A DNA stretch of 64,000 nucleotides from UBA11403 sp963784615 (GTDB lineage: Bacteria > Pseudomonadota > Gammaproteobacteria > Legionellales > Legionellaceae), in the NCBI GenBank assembly GCA_963784615.1, contig CAWASG010000001.1, forward strand, positions 1,550,001 through 1,614,000, given 5' to 3'. This document shows, piece after piece, positions 7,801-16,386 of the stretch. Each line of letters starts with the position of its first letter. Positions within the stretch are counted from its first letter, which is position 1. The notes under the pieces were generated by a model. The model did no database searches and had not been told where the DNA came from. It saw only the letters and a list, made by a program, of their open reading frames with translations. Both the position numbers and the translations under genes were made by a program.

Positions 7801-7818
7801 AATTAAGAAAAAAGAGCG

Positions 7819-8199
7819 TTATTCTTTGTCAGCATCTGCCATAGGCCGATCCACGAGTTCAACAATTGCCATAGGCGCATTGTCACCAGCGCGGAATCCA
7901 CACTTCAACACTCTAACATATCCACCTGGACGTTCATTATAACGTGGGCCAAGTGTTGTAAACAATTTACCAACTGCTTCCTTCGAACGTAATGTATCAA
8001 ATACATGTCGACGTGATGCTACTGAATCAGTTTTGCTTACAGTGATCAAAGGCTCAATGTATCTTCTCAGTTCTTTAGCCTTTGGCAAAGTCGTCTTGAT
8101 CAGCTCATGCTGAATAAGCGAAGTGCACATATTAGAAAACATAGCTTTTCTATGGCTGCTTGTTCGATTTAACTTTCTACCTGCATTACGGTGTCGCAT
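7819..8199 (-). CDS. rplQ: 50S ribosomal protein L17
   Basis: L17 binds 23S rRNA near the exit-tunnel side of the large subunit. The 126-residue product starts MRHRNAGRKLNR and has the family's typical RPGGY motif and length. It is the last gene of the alpha operon, 17 bp after rpoA, and is followed by a strong terminator. Confidence 0.98.
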   Translation of the reverse strand: MRHRNAGRKLNRTSSHRKAMFSNMCTSLIQHELIKTTLPKAKELRRYIEPLITVSKTDSVASRRHVFDTLRSKEAVGKLFTTLGPRYNERPGGYVRVLKCGFRAGDNAPMAIVELVDRPMADADKE

Positions 8200-8216
8200 A
8201 TCTAATACTCCTAATA

Positions 8217-9209
8217 TTACTCACCAAGACTTTCTGGAGGCCAATTTTCCAACTTCATTCCTAAAGACAGGTCTCGGGTAGCAAGAACATCTTTAATTTC
8301 AGTAAGTGATTTTTTTCCAAGATTTGGTGTTTTTAACAATTCATTTTCAGTTTTTAAAACTAAATCCCCAATAAAGTTGATGTTTTCAGCTTTTAAACAA
8401 TTCGCCGATCTTACAGTCAACTCTAAATCATCAACCGGTCTCAGTAGTATGGGGTCAAACGCATTAGTGACCGTGCTTTGTGAAGATACCGGCTCAAACT
8501 TAATATCGACAAAGGAATGAAGCTGTCTTTGCAATATGCTTGCAGATATACGAATAGCTTCTTCAGGATCCAATGTTCCATTCGTTTCCAGTTCAATAGT
8601 CAGCTTGTCCAGATCAGTACGATTCTCTACACGAGTATTATCAACCGTATATGCCACTTTCTTGACAGGTGAGAACATATTGTCAATCTTTAACTTTCCT
8701 AACGTTTTCTTATGAAGTTCGTCGTCATCTTGTTGAGCAAAGACATCCGGACAATGAAAGCCAATTCCTTTCTCAACCTTAAGTGTCATGTTCAACTCGC
8801 CGTTCTCATTGACATGAGCAATCACAAGATCCGGGTTAACAATTTCGATGCCATGAGGAAGCTCAAAATCTCCTGCCGTAACTTGACAAGGTCCTTTCTT
8901 ATGTAGCGACAATGTAGCCGTATTTCCAGCCAATTGCTTGATAGCAACTTCTTTCAAATTAAGAAGGATAGTAACGACATCTTCTTTAACGCCTTCAATA
9001 GTACTGTACTCATGCAAAACCCCATCAATAGAAGCTTCGGTAATTACACTACCCGGCATAGAAGAAATTAATATTCGCCTCAATGCATTCCCAATGGTAT
9101 GACCAAATCCTCGCTCCAATGGTTCTAAAATAATACGCGAATGATTAGGTAAATCAGACTGTATTTTAAGAACTTTAGGGGTCAGCATTTCATTAATATC
9201 AGTATACAT
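8217..9209 (-). CDS. rpoA: RNA polymerase alpha subunit
   Basis: Alpha dimerises to nucleate RNA polymerase assembly; its C-terminal domain contacts UP elements and activators. The 330-residue product shows LEPLERGFGHTIGNALRR (dimerisation and beta/beta-prime contact) and a C-terminal domain with RSANCLKAENI and LGKKSLTEIKDVL. GGAG precedes the ATG by about 9 bp. It lies between rpsD and rplQ as in other gammaproteobacteria. Confidence 0.98.
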   Translation of the reverse strand: MYTDINEMLTPKVLKIQSDLPNHSRIILEPLERGFGHTIGNALRRILISSMPGSVITEASIDGVLHEYSTIEGVKEDVVTILLNLKEVAIKQLAGNTATLSLHKKGPCQVTAGDFELPHGIEIVNPDLVIAHVNENGELNMTLKVEKGIGFHCPDVFAQQDDDELHKKTLGKLKIDNMFSPVKKVAYTVDNTRVENRTDLDKLTIELETNGTLDPEEAIRISASILQRQLHSFVDIKFEPVSSQSTVTNAFDPILLRPVDDLELTVRSANCLKAENINFIGDLVLKTENELLKTPNLGKKSLTEIKDVLATRDLSLGMKLENWPPESLGE

Positions 9210-9226
9210 GTACTATGTCTCCGATC

Positions 9227-9847
9227 TTACTTAGAGTAAAGTTCTACCACCAAGTTAACGTTAAAATAAGCAGGCATATCTTCTAGAGTTGGATAGCTCG
9301 TGAAAGTACCTTTAAATGCACTTGTTTCTACTGTGAACCAATCACAAGCCTGTCTTTGCTCAGAAAGTGCGATAGCTGCCAGTACTCTACCTTGGCTCTT
9401 AGCTTTTGCACGGATAGAAACAACATCGCCTGCCTTGACTAGAAATGAAGGTATGTTAACAATCTCATCATTCACAAGAATGCATTTATGCGAAACCAAC
9501 TGTCTCGCTTCAGAGCGTGTGCTTGCAAATCCCATACGATAGACAACATTATCTAATCGTCTCTCAAGAAGAACCATCAGATTTTCGCCTGTGGCACCCT
9601 TTTGTTTAGCAGCATTTTTATAATAAAGCGCAAATTGTCGCTCTAAAACGCCATACAATCTTTTGATTTTTTGTTTTTCGCGCAATTGCAAACCATAACC
9701 ACTTAAGCGAGGCTTTTTATCGCCATGCTGTCCTGGCAGCTTTTCTGCTCGACATTTAGACTTAAAATCACGAACACCACTTTTAAGGAATAAATCTGTT
9801 CCCTCTCTTCGTGATAACTTGCATTTTGGACCAATGTATCTCGCCAT
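9227..9847 (-). CDS. rpsD: 30S ribosomal protein S4
   Basis: S4 nucleates 30S assembly on the 5-prime domain of 16S rRNA and represses the alpha operon in enterics. The 206-residue product begins MARYIGPKCKLSRREGTDLF and contains the S4 RNA-binding domain (LERRLDNVVYRMGFA to NIPSFLVKAGD). Full length; in the alpha operon. Confidence 0.98.
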   Translation of the reverse strand: MARYIGPKCKLSRREGTDLFLKSGVRDFKSKCRAEKLPGQHGDKKPRLSGYGLQLREKQKIKRLYGVLERQFALYYKNAAKQKGATGENLMVLLERRLDNVVYRMGFASTRSEARQLVSHKCILVNDEIVNIPSFLVKAGDVVSIRAKAKSQGRVLAAIALSEQRQACDWFTVETSAFKGTFTSYPTLEDMPAYFNVNLVVELYSK

Positions 9848-9863
9848 TTAAAACTCCTGAATA

Positions 9864-10271
9864 TTATACGCGACGTTTTTTCGGCGGCTTACAACCATTA
9901 TGCGGAATGCCCGTTACGTCAGTAATTTCTACAATCTTGAATTCTTGTGATATCAATTCACGAATAGTTGATTCTCTACCTGGCCCAGGCCCGTGAATAA
10001 ATACAGCCACAGATTTCATACCATATTCTTTAGCTATAACAGCAGCTCTTTCAGTAGCAATTTGCGCAGCGTATGGTGTGCTTTTGCGTGAACCTCTGAA
10101 ACCAGAACCACCAGAAGTAGCCCAAGACAAAGCATTCCCTTGACGATCAGTAAAAGTAACAATCGTGTTATTAAAGGAAGCGTGTACATGTACTACGCCA
10201 TCTGAAACAACGCGCTTTATTTTCTTTCCAACTTTTTTTGCTTTATCTTTTTTTGACTTAGTAATTGCCAT
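9864..10271 (-). CDS. rpsK: 30S ribosomal protein S11
   Basis: S11 lies on the 30S platform and contacts mRNA in the E site. The 135-residue product carries GVVHVHASFNNTIVT and a C-terminal GIPHNGCKPPKKRRV. Two tandem ATGs exist; the second has AGGA at a 7-bp spacing and is chosen, the other adds one Met. The gene sits between rpsM and rpsD. Confidence 0.97.
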   Translation of the reverse strand: MAITKSKKDKAKKVGKKIKRVVSDGVVHVHASFNNTIVTFTDRQGNALSWATSGGSGFRGSRKSTPYAAQIATERAAVIAKEYGMKSVAVFIHGPGPGRESTIRELISQEFKIVEITDVTGIPHNGCKPPKKRRV

Positions 10272-10290
10272 CATTAATTCCTAAATATAA

Positions 10291-10647
10291 TCAACCATTG
10301 GTACCTTTACGTCGACCTTTTCGGGTACGTGCATTCGTTTTCGTTCTTTGGCCTCTCAAAGGCAAGCCCCTACGATGTCTTAGGCCACGATAGCATCCTA
10401 AATCCATTAGACGCTTTATATTCATCGTCACTACCCGACGCAAATCACCTTCGACCGTAATCTTAGTGATTTCTGTCCTCAATAACTCTAACTGAGCATC
10501 GGACAGTTGAGACACCTTGCAAGATGGCTCAATATTAACTTGTTTGCACAATTTAAGTGATGTGGGTTTTCCAATACCATATATAGAGGTAAGTGCAATC
10601 ACGATGTGTTTGTGATCAGCAATGTTTACACCTGCAATACGAGCCAT
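10291..10647 (-). CDS. rpsM: 30S ribosomal protein S13
   Basis: S13 forms intersubunit bridges at the 30S head. The 118-residue product has MARIAGVNIADHKH and a basic C-terminal tail (RGLPLRGQRTKTNARTRKG) that reaches the P site. It is the first gene of the alpha group, with a candidate internal promoter and a hairpin upstream. Confidence 0.98.
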   Translation of the reverse strand: MARIAGVNIADHKHIVIALTSIYGIGKPTSLKLCKQVNIEPSCKVSQLSDAQLELLRTEITKITVEGDLRRVVTMNIKRLMDLGCYRGLRHRRGLPLRGQRTKTNARTRKGRRKGTNG

Positions 10648-10667
10648 TAAATTCTCCGAGCGTTATT

Positions 10668-10718
10668 TGTTCTTCTTGAAAAGTTCAGAAGAATACTAGT
10701 TTCACAATCTAAAATCAA
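10668..10718 (-). promoter_or_regulatory. Candidate alpha-operon internal promoter and leader hairpin
   Basis: TTGATT (10713-10718) and TATTCT (10690-10695) are 17 bp apart on the minus strand. A hairpin (TTCTTCTGAA with TTCAAGAAGAA, about 10668-10692) lies between them and rpsM. In E. coli the rpsM leader binds S4; whether this hairpin does so is inference. Confidence 0.35.
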
Positions 10719-10724
10719 GAACGA

Positions 10725-10838
10725 TTATCCTTGTCTTTGTTTATGCCTTGCATCTTTACATATTACACGCACTGTTCCACTGCGTTTAATAACTTTGCAA
10801 TTACGACATACACGCTTTACTGATGCTCTAACTTTCAT
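10725..10838 (-). CDS. rpmJ: 50S ribosomal protein L36
   Basis: L36 is the smallest large-subunit protein and stabilises 23S rRNA near the factor-binding region. The 37-residue product reads MKVRASVKRVCRNCKVIKR and ends ICKDARHKQRQG. Cys11, Cys14, Cys27 and His32 form the zinc site, so this is the zinc-binding (C+) form. The gene is in its usual place between secY and rpsM. Confidence 0.97.
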   Translation of the reverse strand: MKVRASVKRVCRNCKVIKRSGTVRVICKDARHKQRQG

Positions 10839-10856
10839 TATTTACTCCAATATTTG

Positions 10857-12185
10857 TCATAACAGACCAGGAAGTTTAGTTCCCTTAAAGCTGGCCTTCT
10901 TCATCAATGAATCATACTGCTGAGCCATCAGGTGAGCTTGAATCTGTGCTACAAAATCCATAATAACAACAACAATAATCAACAACGAGGTTCCACCAAA
11001 ATAAAAAGGTACATGCCATGTATACATCAAGATTTGGGGCAACAAGCAGACCAAAACCAGGTATATAGCACCAACAAGTGTCAGGCGAGTCATAACCTGA
11101 TCAATGTACTTCGATGTTTGTTCTCCAGGCCTAATACCAGGAATGTACGCACCTGATTTTTTTAAATTATCCGCAGTATCCTTTGGATTAAATACCAGCG
11201 CGGTATAGAAAAATGCAAAAAACAGTATCGCAAGCGCATATACAATTAGATACAAAGGCTGTCCTGGTGACATTGCCATACCGATGTCAGCCAACCAATC
11301 CATGCCTTTACCGCGTCCAAAAAACTGAGCAAGTGTTGCTGGAAGTAAAATTATACTAGAAGCAAAGATAGGAGGAATAACACCCGCCATATTTATTTTC
11401 AGAGGTAAATGACTCGATTGAGCTGCAAAAACCTTCCGACCTTGTGTTCTTTGAGCGTAGTTTACTCTAATTCTTCTTTGAGCTCTTTCCATAAAAACAA
11501 CAAATGCGGTCACGCCGATGACTATCGCCGCAACAAGTAACATGGTTAGAGCTTGCATCTGCCCTTCCTTAACTTGCTGAAATACTGAGGCTATAGCACC
11601 AGGCATGCTCGATACAATTCCAGAAAAGATGATTAGAGATATTCCGTTTCCAACACCTTTTTCAGTAATCTGCTCGCCTAGCCACATTAAAAACATTGTA
11701 CCGGTTACTAACGTAACAACAGCCGTAAAATAAAAGGCGAAGTCCGGGTTCAACGCTATCTGCTGTGAAACAAGCCATTTCGCCATGCCGAGCGATTGGA
11801 ATATAGACAAAAACAAGGTTAAATACCGTGTATATTGGTTTATTCGTCGCCGGCCTGACTCGCCTTCCTTCTTTAACTGTTCAAGTTTAGGAGAGACTAC
11901 GCTAAACAACTGGATCATAATTGAAGCAGATATATAGGGCATAATTCCAATAGCAAATACAGTAACCCGAGACAGTGCACCACCAGAAAACATATTAAAC
12001 AAACCGAATATAGTATTCTGTTGGTCGTTAAAATAGTTCGCTAGTTTCAACGGATCTAAACCTGGTACCGGTATGTGTGCTCCCAATCGATACACTAAAA
12101 TCCCAATGATGACAAACATCAGTCGAGATTTTAATTCGGCTAATCCCCCGCCGACTGGATTTAACTCTGATTTTTGCTTCGTCAT
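10857..12185 (-). CDS. secY: Protein translocase subunit SecY
   Basis: SecY forms the protein-conducting channel of the inner membrane together with SecE and SecG. The 442-residue product has ten hydrophobic segments and conserved stretches such as GIMPYISASIMIQL (TM2) and ERAQRRI, with AGVIPPIFASS in TM7. It follows rplO by 2 bp, the standard end of the spc operon. Confidence 0.98.
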   Translation of the reverse strand: MTKQKSELNPVGGGLAELKSRLMFVIIGILVYRLGAHIPVPGLDPLKLANYFNDQQNTIFGLFNMFSGGALSRVTVFAIGIMPYISASIMIQLFSVVSPKLEQLKKEGESGRRRINQYTRYLTLFLSIFQSLGMAKWLVSQQIALNPDFAFYFTAVVTLVTGTMFLMWLGEQITEKGVGNGISLIIFSGIVSSMPGAIASVFQQVKEGQMQALTMLLVAAIVIGVTAFVVFMERAQRRIRVNYAQRTQGRKVFAAQSSHLPLKINMAGVIPPIFASSIILLPATLAQFFGRGKGMDWLADIGMAMSPGQPLYLIVYALAILFFAFFYTALVFNPKDTADNLKKSGAYIPGIRPGEQTSKYIDQVMTRLTLVGAIYLVLVCLLPQILMYTWHVPFYFGGTSLLIIVVVIMDFVAQIQAHLMAQQYDSLMKKASFKGTKLPGLL

Positions 12186-12187
12186 TA

Positions 12188-12622
12188 TTAGTCTTCTATG
12201 TGTCCACCAAGGTCTTCAATGATCTTTCGAGCACCTTTAGTAATGATTAATCCCTTGATTTTGACAGCCTTAGTTAACTCTCCCGAAAGAATAATTTTTA
12301 CTCGACGAATAGATGAGTTAATTAAACCAGCTCGTTGAATTGAGGCAAAATCAATAACTTCGTCAGTAAGTTTATTCAACTCAGACAAAGTAATCTGATC
12401 AATAGTGCGTCCAATTCTCGACTTAAAGCCCATTTTAGGCAATCGTCTTTGAATTGGCATTTGCCCACCCTCAAAATTAATTTTGTGGTAGCCACCAGCA
12501 CGTGCTTTTTGTCCCTTGTGCCCTTTTCCGCTTGTTTTTCCTAACCCAGAACCAATACCACGTCCAAGTCTCTTTTTGGCAGGTTTAGAACCTGGAGCTG
12601 GAGATAAACTATTTAAATTCAT
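12188..12622 (-). CDS. rplO: 50S ribosomal protein L15
   Basis: L15 is a late-assembly protein of the large subunit. The 144-residue product has a basic glycine-rich N-terminus (KKRLGRGIGSGLGKTSGKGH) and GGQMPIQRRLPK. It overlaps rpmD by 4 bp and abuts secY. Confidence 0.98.
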   Translation of the reverse strand: MNLNSLSPAPGSKPAKKRLGRGIGSGLGKTSGKGHKGQKARAGGYHKINFEGGQMPIQRRLPKMGFKSRIGRTIDQITLSELNKLTDEVIDFASIQRAGLINSSIRRVKIILSGELTKAVKIKGLIITKGARKIIEDLGGHIED

Positions 12623-12807
12623 ACCACTGTCTCCTCAACGCTCAGCAGGTAATTAATCTTATTTAACAGTCCTCTTATAGCAGGAGTGTCATCATGAATA
12701 GCTGAACTATTCATTTTATTTAAGCGCAATTGCTTTGCTATTTCTTTGTGCTTTGGTTTCCGGCCTATAAGGCTTTTAACTAACGTAAGTTTAAGTTTGC
12801 TATCCAT
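12619..12807 (-). CDS. rpmD: 50S ribosomal protein L30
   Basis: L30 is a small 23S-binding protein. The 62-residue product has the L30 core (TLVKSLIGRKPKHKEIAKQL) and usual length. It overlaps rplO and lies 2 bp after rpsE, in spc-operon order. Confidence 0.96.
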   Translation of the reverse strand: MDSKLKLTLVKSLIGRKPKHKEIAKQLRLNKMNSSAIHDDTPAIRGLLNKINYLLSVEETVV

Positions 12808-12809
12808 TA

Positions 12810-13316
12810 TTATCCCGCCATAACTTCTTTAACTGATTTTCCACGCTTGGCCGCTATATATTCTGGGGTACCAATACTCATCAATGCACCAATAGTTGCA
12901 CGAACAATATTTCCAGGATTAGTAGAACCAATACTTTTGGACAATATATTTTTAACACCTAACACTTCGAAAACTGCTCTCATCGCTCCACCAGCAATAA
13001 TTCCAGTACCTTCACTCGCTGGCTTCATAAAAACTTTGGATGCTCCATAGTTCGATGTAATTTCATGATGTATTGTGCTGCCAGCCAACGGTATGTAAGT
13101 TGTATTCTTACGTGCTTGATCCATTGCCTTTTGAATTGCTATTGGAACTTCACGTGCTTTACCGCGTCCATACCCAACTTTGCCGTTACCATCCCCAACA
13201 ACTACGAGGACTGCAAAACCGAATACACGACCACCCTTAACAACCTTAGCAGTTCTTGTTACAGATACGAGTTTTTCTTGATACCCATCTGTTTTAGTTG
13301 ATTCATCAAAAGCCAT
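12810..13316 (-). CDS. rpsE: 30S ribosomal protein S5
   Basis: S5 affects translational accuracy and mRNA helicase activity at the 30S entry. The 168-residue product has the double-stranded RNA-binding N-terminal domain (EKLVSVTRTAKVVKGGR) and the GYGRGKAREVP loop. Spc-operon position between rplR and rpmD. Confidence 0.98.
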   Translation of the reverse strand: MAFDESTKTDGYQEKLVSVTRTAKVVKGGRVFGFAVLVVVGDGNGKVGYGRGKAREVPIAIQKAMDQARKNTTYIPLAGSTIHHEITSNYGASKVFMKPASEGTGIIAGGAMRAVFEVLGVKNILSKSIGSTNPGNIVRATIGALMSIGTPEYIAAKRGKSVKEVMAG

Positions 13317-13325
13317 AAATATTCC

Positions 13326-13691
13326 TTAAAAATTCAAACCGCCTTCTCGAGCACCGTCAGCCAAAGCTTTAACTCGGCCGTGATATTTAAATCCCGATCT
13401 GTCAAAAGCAACAGCAGATATCTCGTTCTTCTTCGCTTTCTCAGCAAGGGCTAGGCCTACTTGCCGGGCTTGATCACATTTATTCCCGGTTAAAGATGCT
13501 TTTATTTCTTTATCTACTGTTGATGAAGATACCAAAACCATATCTCCATACTCTGCACCAATAATAATTTGTGAATAAATATGGGCGCCGCTGCGAAAAA
13601 CGACTAAACGAGGTCGATTTGACTTGGCTTTACGAATAACAGCCTTTGTTTTAAGACCTCTTCTTTCACGTGATTTAACCTTGTTCATCAT
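13326..13691 (-). CDS. rplR: 50S ribosomal protein L18
   Basis: L18 carries 5S rRNA into the central protuberance. The product from 13691 is 121 residues and contains RPRLVVFRSGAHIYSQII and a C-terminal FDRSGFKYHGRVKALADGAR. The frame is open further upstream, but AAGG sits 5 bp before the ATG at 13691 (8 bp before a second ATG), so the longer form is not used. Confidence 0.97.
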   Translation of the reverse strand: MMNKVKSRERRGLKTKAVIRKAKSNRPRLVVFRSGAHIYSQIIIGAEYGDMVLVSSSTVDKEIKASLTGNKCDQARQVGLALAEKAKKNEISAVAFDRSGFKYHGRVKALADGAREGGLNF

Positions 13692-13731
13692 ATATACCTT
13701 GATTGAGTAAGACGGCAACTAACATTTAGTC

Positions 13732-14274
13732 TTATTTTTTCTTAGTTTCTTTACGGTTGATTACTTCACCAGCATATTTTACACCCTTACCTTTATACGG
13801 CTCAGGCGGTCTGTATGCTCTAATTTCAGAAGCAACCTGACCTAGCAATTGCTTATCAATAGATTTCAGTATCAATGTCGTATTATTTGGAAATTCCGCT
13901 GTAACACCCTCAGGAAGAATGTATTCAATGGGATGTGAAAACCCAAGAGATAATGTTATATCCTTTCCCTTAGCTTGAGCACGATAACCAACACCAACTA
14001 ATTCTAATGTTCTAGCAAACCCATTTGTAACGCCTTGAACCATGTTGTTAACCAGAGAACGTATTGTTCCAGCCTGAGCCCAAGCATTCGGCTCATTAGC
14101 TGCTGGTTTGAAAGATACAGTAATATCTTTATCTCCAGTCTTTGTTATAGAAACCAATTTATTACAATGTTGCGTTAAAGTCCCCATAGGGCCCTTAACC
14201 GTAACAGTTTCTGCGTTAACAGTCATTTCCACATTGGTAGGAAGAACTACCGGTAATTTTGCTACTCTAGACAT
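13732..14274 (-). CDS. rplF: 50S ribosomal protein L6
   Basis: L6 binds 23S rRNA near the sarcin-ricin loop and factor site. The 180-residue product holds the two repeated L6 domains and the signature YRPPEPYKGKGVKY. Spc operon. Confidence 0.98.
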   Translation of the reverse strand: MSRVAKLPVVLPTNVEMTVNAETVTVKGPMGTLTQHCNKLVSITKTGDKDITVSFKPAANEPNAWAQAGTIRSLVNNMVQGVTNGFARTLELVGVGYRAQAKGKDITLSLGFSHPIEYILPEGVTAEFPNNTTLILKSIDKQLLGQVASEIRAYRPPEPYKGKGVKYAGEVINRKETKKK

Positions 14275-14291
14275 ATTTATTCTCTCTTATA

Positions 14292-14687
14292 CTACGCCAC
14301 TTCACAAAGTATTTCCCCACCAATTCCGGTGGCTTTTGCCTGTGTGTGCGTCATAACTCCCTTTGACGTTGAAAGTATATACACACCAAATCCTGGAACT
14401 GAGGTTAAAATTTTAGAAGATTTATAAACACGAAGTCCGGGACGGCTAATTCGGTTAATTCGGTCTATTACTGGGCGACCTTGAAAATATTTAAGATCGA
14501 TTGTAATTGTTTTTAACTTGTTATCCAGTTCAGTCACCAAATATTCAGTTATATAGCCTTCTTCTTTAAGTACTCTGGCAATTTCTTGCTTTAGTTTAGA
14601 AGATATAAATTTAACCTGCTGATGATTCGCCTTTTGAGCATTACGAATTCTCGTTAACATATCAGCAACTGGATCTTGCATACTCAC
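14292..14687 (-). CDS. rpsH: 30S ribosomal protein S8
   Basis: S8 binds helix 21 of 16S rRNA and represses the spc operon in enterics. The 131-residue product starts MSMQDPVADMLTRIRNA and ends with the typical GVMTHTQAKATGIGGEILC block. Spc operon, after rpsN. Confidence 0.98.
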   Translation of the reverse strand: MSMQDPVADMLTRIRNAQKANHQQVKFISSKLKQEIARVLKEEGYITEYLVTELDNKLKTITIDLKYFQGRPVIDRINRISRPGLRVYKSSKILTSVPGFGVYILSTSKGVMTHTQAKATGIGGEILCEVA

Positions 14688-14711
14688 AATGATTCTCCAA
14701 TACGTATTGTT

Positions 14712-15014
14712 CTACCAACTTGACTTTCGTCCACCTGTAACATTTCCAGACATCAGTTGCTGTCTGAGGCATATTCTGCAAAGTCCAAACTTTCGATATA
14801 CAGCATGGGTTCGTCCACACTGCATACAGCGCGTACTACTTCTAACTGCACTTGAATTAATCGGCAATTTTGCAAGTTTTGCTTGTGCACTCATCACATC
14901 TTCAAAACTTACTGATGATTTGATTAATTTCTTAAGTTCATCGCGTCGTGTTTTATATTTTTCCACAAGTAGATGTTTTCTCTTTTCCCGTGCAACAATT
15001 GATTTTTTAGCCAC
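14712..15014 (-). CDS. rpsN: 30S ribosomal protein S14, long form with a CxxC/CxxC pair
   Basis: S14 sits in the 30S head near the A site. At 100 residues this is the long form, which in E. coli lacks cysteines. Here the C-terminal half reads RCMQCGRTHAVYRKFGLCRICLRQ, a C-x2-C and C-x2-C arrangement as in zinc-binding S14. The gene lies between rplE and rpsH. Confidence 0.97.
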   Translation of the reverse strand: MAKKSIVAREKRKHLLVEKYKTRRDELKKLIKSSVSFEDVMSAQAKLAKLPINSSAVRSSTRCMQCGRTHAVYRKFGLCRICLRQQLMSGNVTGGRKSSW

Positions 15015-15027
15015 AGTTATACCCTTC

Positions 15028-15579
15028 TTATTTTCTATCTCGGTCTTTTAAAGGAAGATTAAATGCTTCGAGCAATGCACGTGCTTCTTCATTCGTCTTA
15101 GCAGTAGTAGTAATGCATATGTCCATGCCTCGAATACTGTCTATTTTGTCAAAATCTATTTCTGGAAAAACGATTTGCTCATGAATGCCCAAACTATAAT
15201 TCCCTGTGCCATCAAAAGACTTAGGATTTAACCCTCTAAAGTCTCTTACACGCGGAAGTGTAATATTGATAAACCTATCAAGAAATTCATACATCTTCTC
15301 ATTTCTTAAGGTTACTTTGCATCCGATTGGCCAACCATCTCTAATTTTGAATCCGGCTATAGATTTCTTTGCCAAAGTTACAACAGGCTTTTGCCCTGAA
15401 ATCTTAGTCATATCTTCAACGGCAAAATTCATGACTTTCTTATCGCCAACTGCTTCGCCCACACCCATATTAAGGGTTATTTTTTGTAACCTTGGGACTT
15501 GCATGATGCTGGCATAGCCAAATTTCTTCATTAAACTATGTACCACTTCATCTTTGTAAAACTGTTTAAGTCTAGCCAT
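15028..15579 (-). CDS. rplE: 50S ribosomal protein L5
   Basis: L5 binds 5S rRNA and contacts the P-site tRNA. The 183-residue product starts MARLKQFYKDEV, with an AGGTGAAGAA site directly upstream; in-frame codons before it are not used. GGKKVMNFAVEDM-like and LRNEKMYEFLDR segments are typical, with ITTTAKTNEEARALLEAF at the end. Confidence 0.98.
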   Translation of the reverse strand: MARLKQFYKDEVVHSLMKKFGYASIMQVPRLQKITLNMGVGEAVGDKKVMNFAVEDMTKISGQKPVVTLAKKSIAGFKIRDGWPIGCKVTLRNEKMYEFLDRFINITLPRVRDFRGLNPKSFDGTGNYSLGIHEQIVFPEIDFDKIDSIRGMDICITTTAKTNEEARALLEAFNLPLKDRDRK

Positions 15580-15592
15580 TTCTTCACCTAAT

Positions 15593-15919
15593 TTATACAG
15601 GGGCAACTATTTCATTGTTCGACTTGAAATAACGTACTTTTTGTTTCCGTCCATCCTGATCCAGGTATTTAAATCCTACCTTATCAGCTTGTTTTGAGAT
15701 CGGATTATATAAAGCAACGTTAGATACATGAATCGATGCTTCTCTCTTAATTAGCCCGCCTCTTTCATTAATCTGAGGATTTGGCTTAACATGTTTCGTT
15801 ATTAGGTTCGCACCTTCGACAAATACTCTAGAGTCGACTACTTTTAGCACTTTACCAACATGGCTCTTGCTTTTTCCAGTTAGCACTTTAACTACATCAC
15901 CTGATTGAATACGCTTCAT
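15593..15919 (-). CDS. rplX: 50S ribosomal protein L24
   Basis: L24 initiates assembly of the large subunit. The 108-residue product has the KOW motif at its start (GDVVKVLTGKSKSHVGKVL). GAAGG precedes the ATG at 15919; an 11-codon upstream extension is rejected. It overlaps no neighbour and follows rplN by 13 bp. Confidence 0.97.
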   Translation of the reverse strand: MKRIQSGDVVKVLTGKSKSHVGKVLKVVDSRVFVEGANLITKHVKPNPQINERGGLIKREASIHVSNVALYNPISKQADKVGFKYLDQDGRKQKVRYFKSNNEIVAPV

Positions 15920-15932
15920 CACTCTTTCCTTC

Positions 15933-16298
15933 TCATAAAACTTCGGCAGCAAGAGAAATAATTTTCATAAACCGCTCCCGCAACTCCCGAGTTACTGGGC
16001 CGAAAATACGTGTTCCAATCGGCTCATTTTGATTATTTAAAAGTACTGCGGCATTACCATCAAAACGAATCAAAGACCCATCATCTCGCCTAACGCCTTG
16101 GGCTGTTCTAACTACAACAGCATTCATTACCGCGCCCTTCTTTACTTTACTTCGTGGTATGGCATCCTTTACGCTCACCTTAATAACGTCACCTACTCGA
16201 GCATAACGCCTGTGTGATCCGCCAAGTACTTTGATACACATAACTCTGCGTGCGCCGCTGTTGTCTGCAACATCGAGCGTAGACTGCATTTGTATCAT
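15933..16298 (-). CDS. rplN: 50S ribosomal protein L14
   Basis: L14 forms an intersubunit bridge with 16S helix 14. The 121-residue product carries DVADNSGARRVMCIKVLGGS and GTRIFGPVTRELR. First gene of the canonical spc operon; the 88-bp gap before it contains a hairpin but no obvious strong promoter. Confidence 0.98.
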   Translation of the reverse strand: MIQMQSTLDVADNSGARRVMCIKVLGGSHRRYARVGDVIKVSVKDAIPRSKVKKGAVMNAVVVRTAQGVRRDDGSLIRFDGNAAVLLNNQNEPIGTRIFGPVTRELRERFMKIISLAAEVL

Positions 16299-16386
16299 TA
16301 TATTCTCCAGCTCTTGGTTTAACTAGCAAAAGGTCGGTAATTATACCAGCCCTTTTGATATTTTAAAAGTAATAACTACACTGAAT

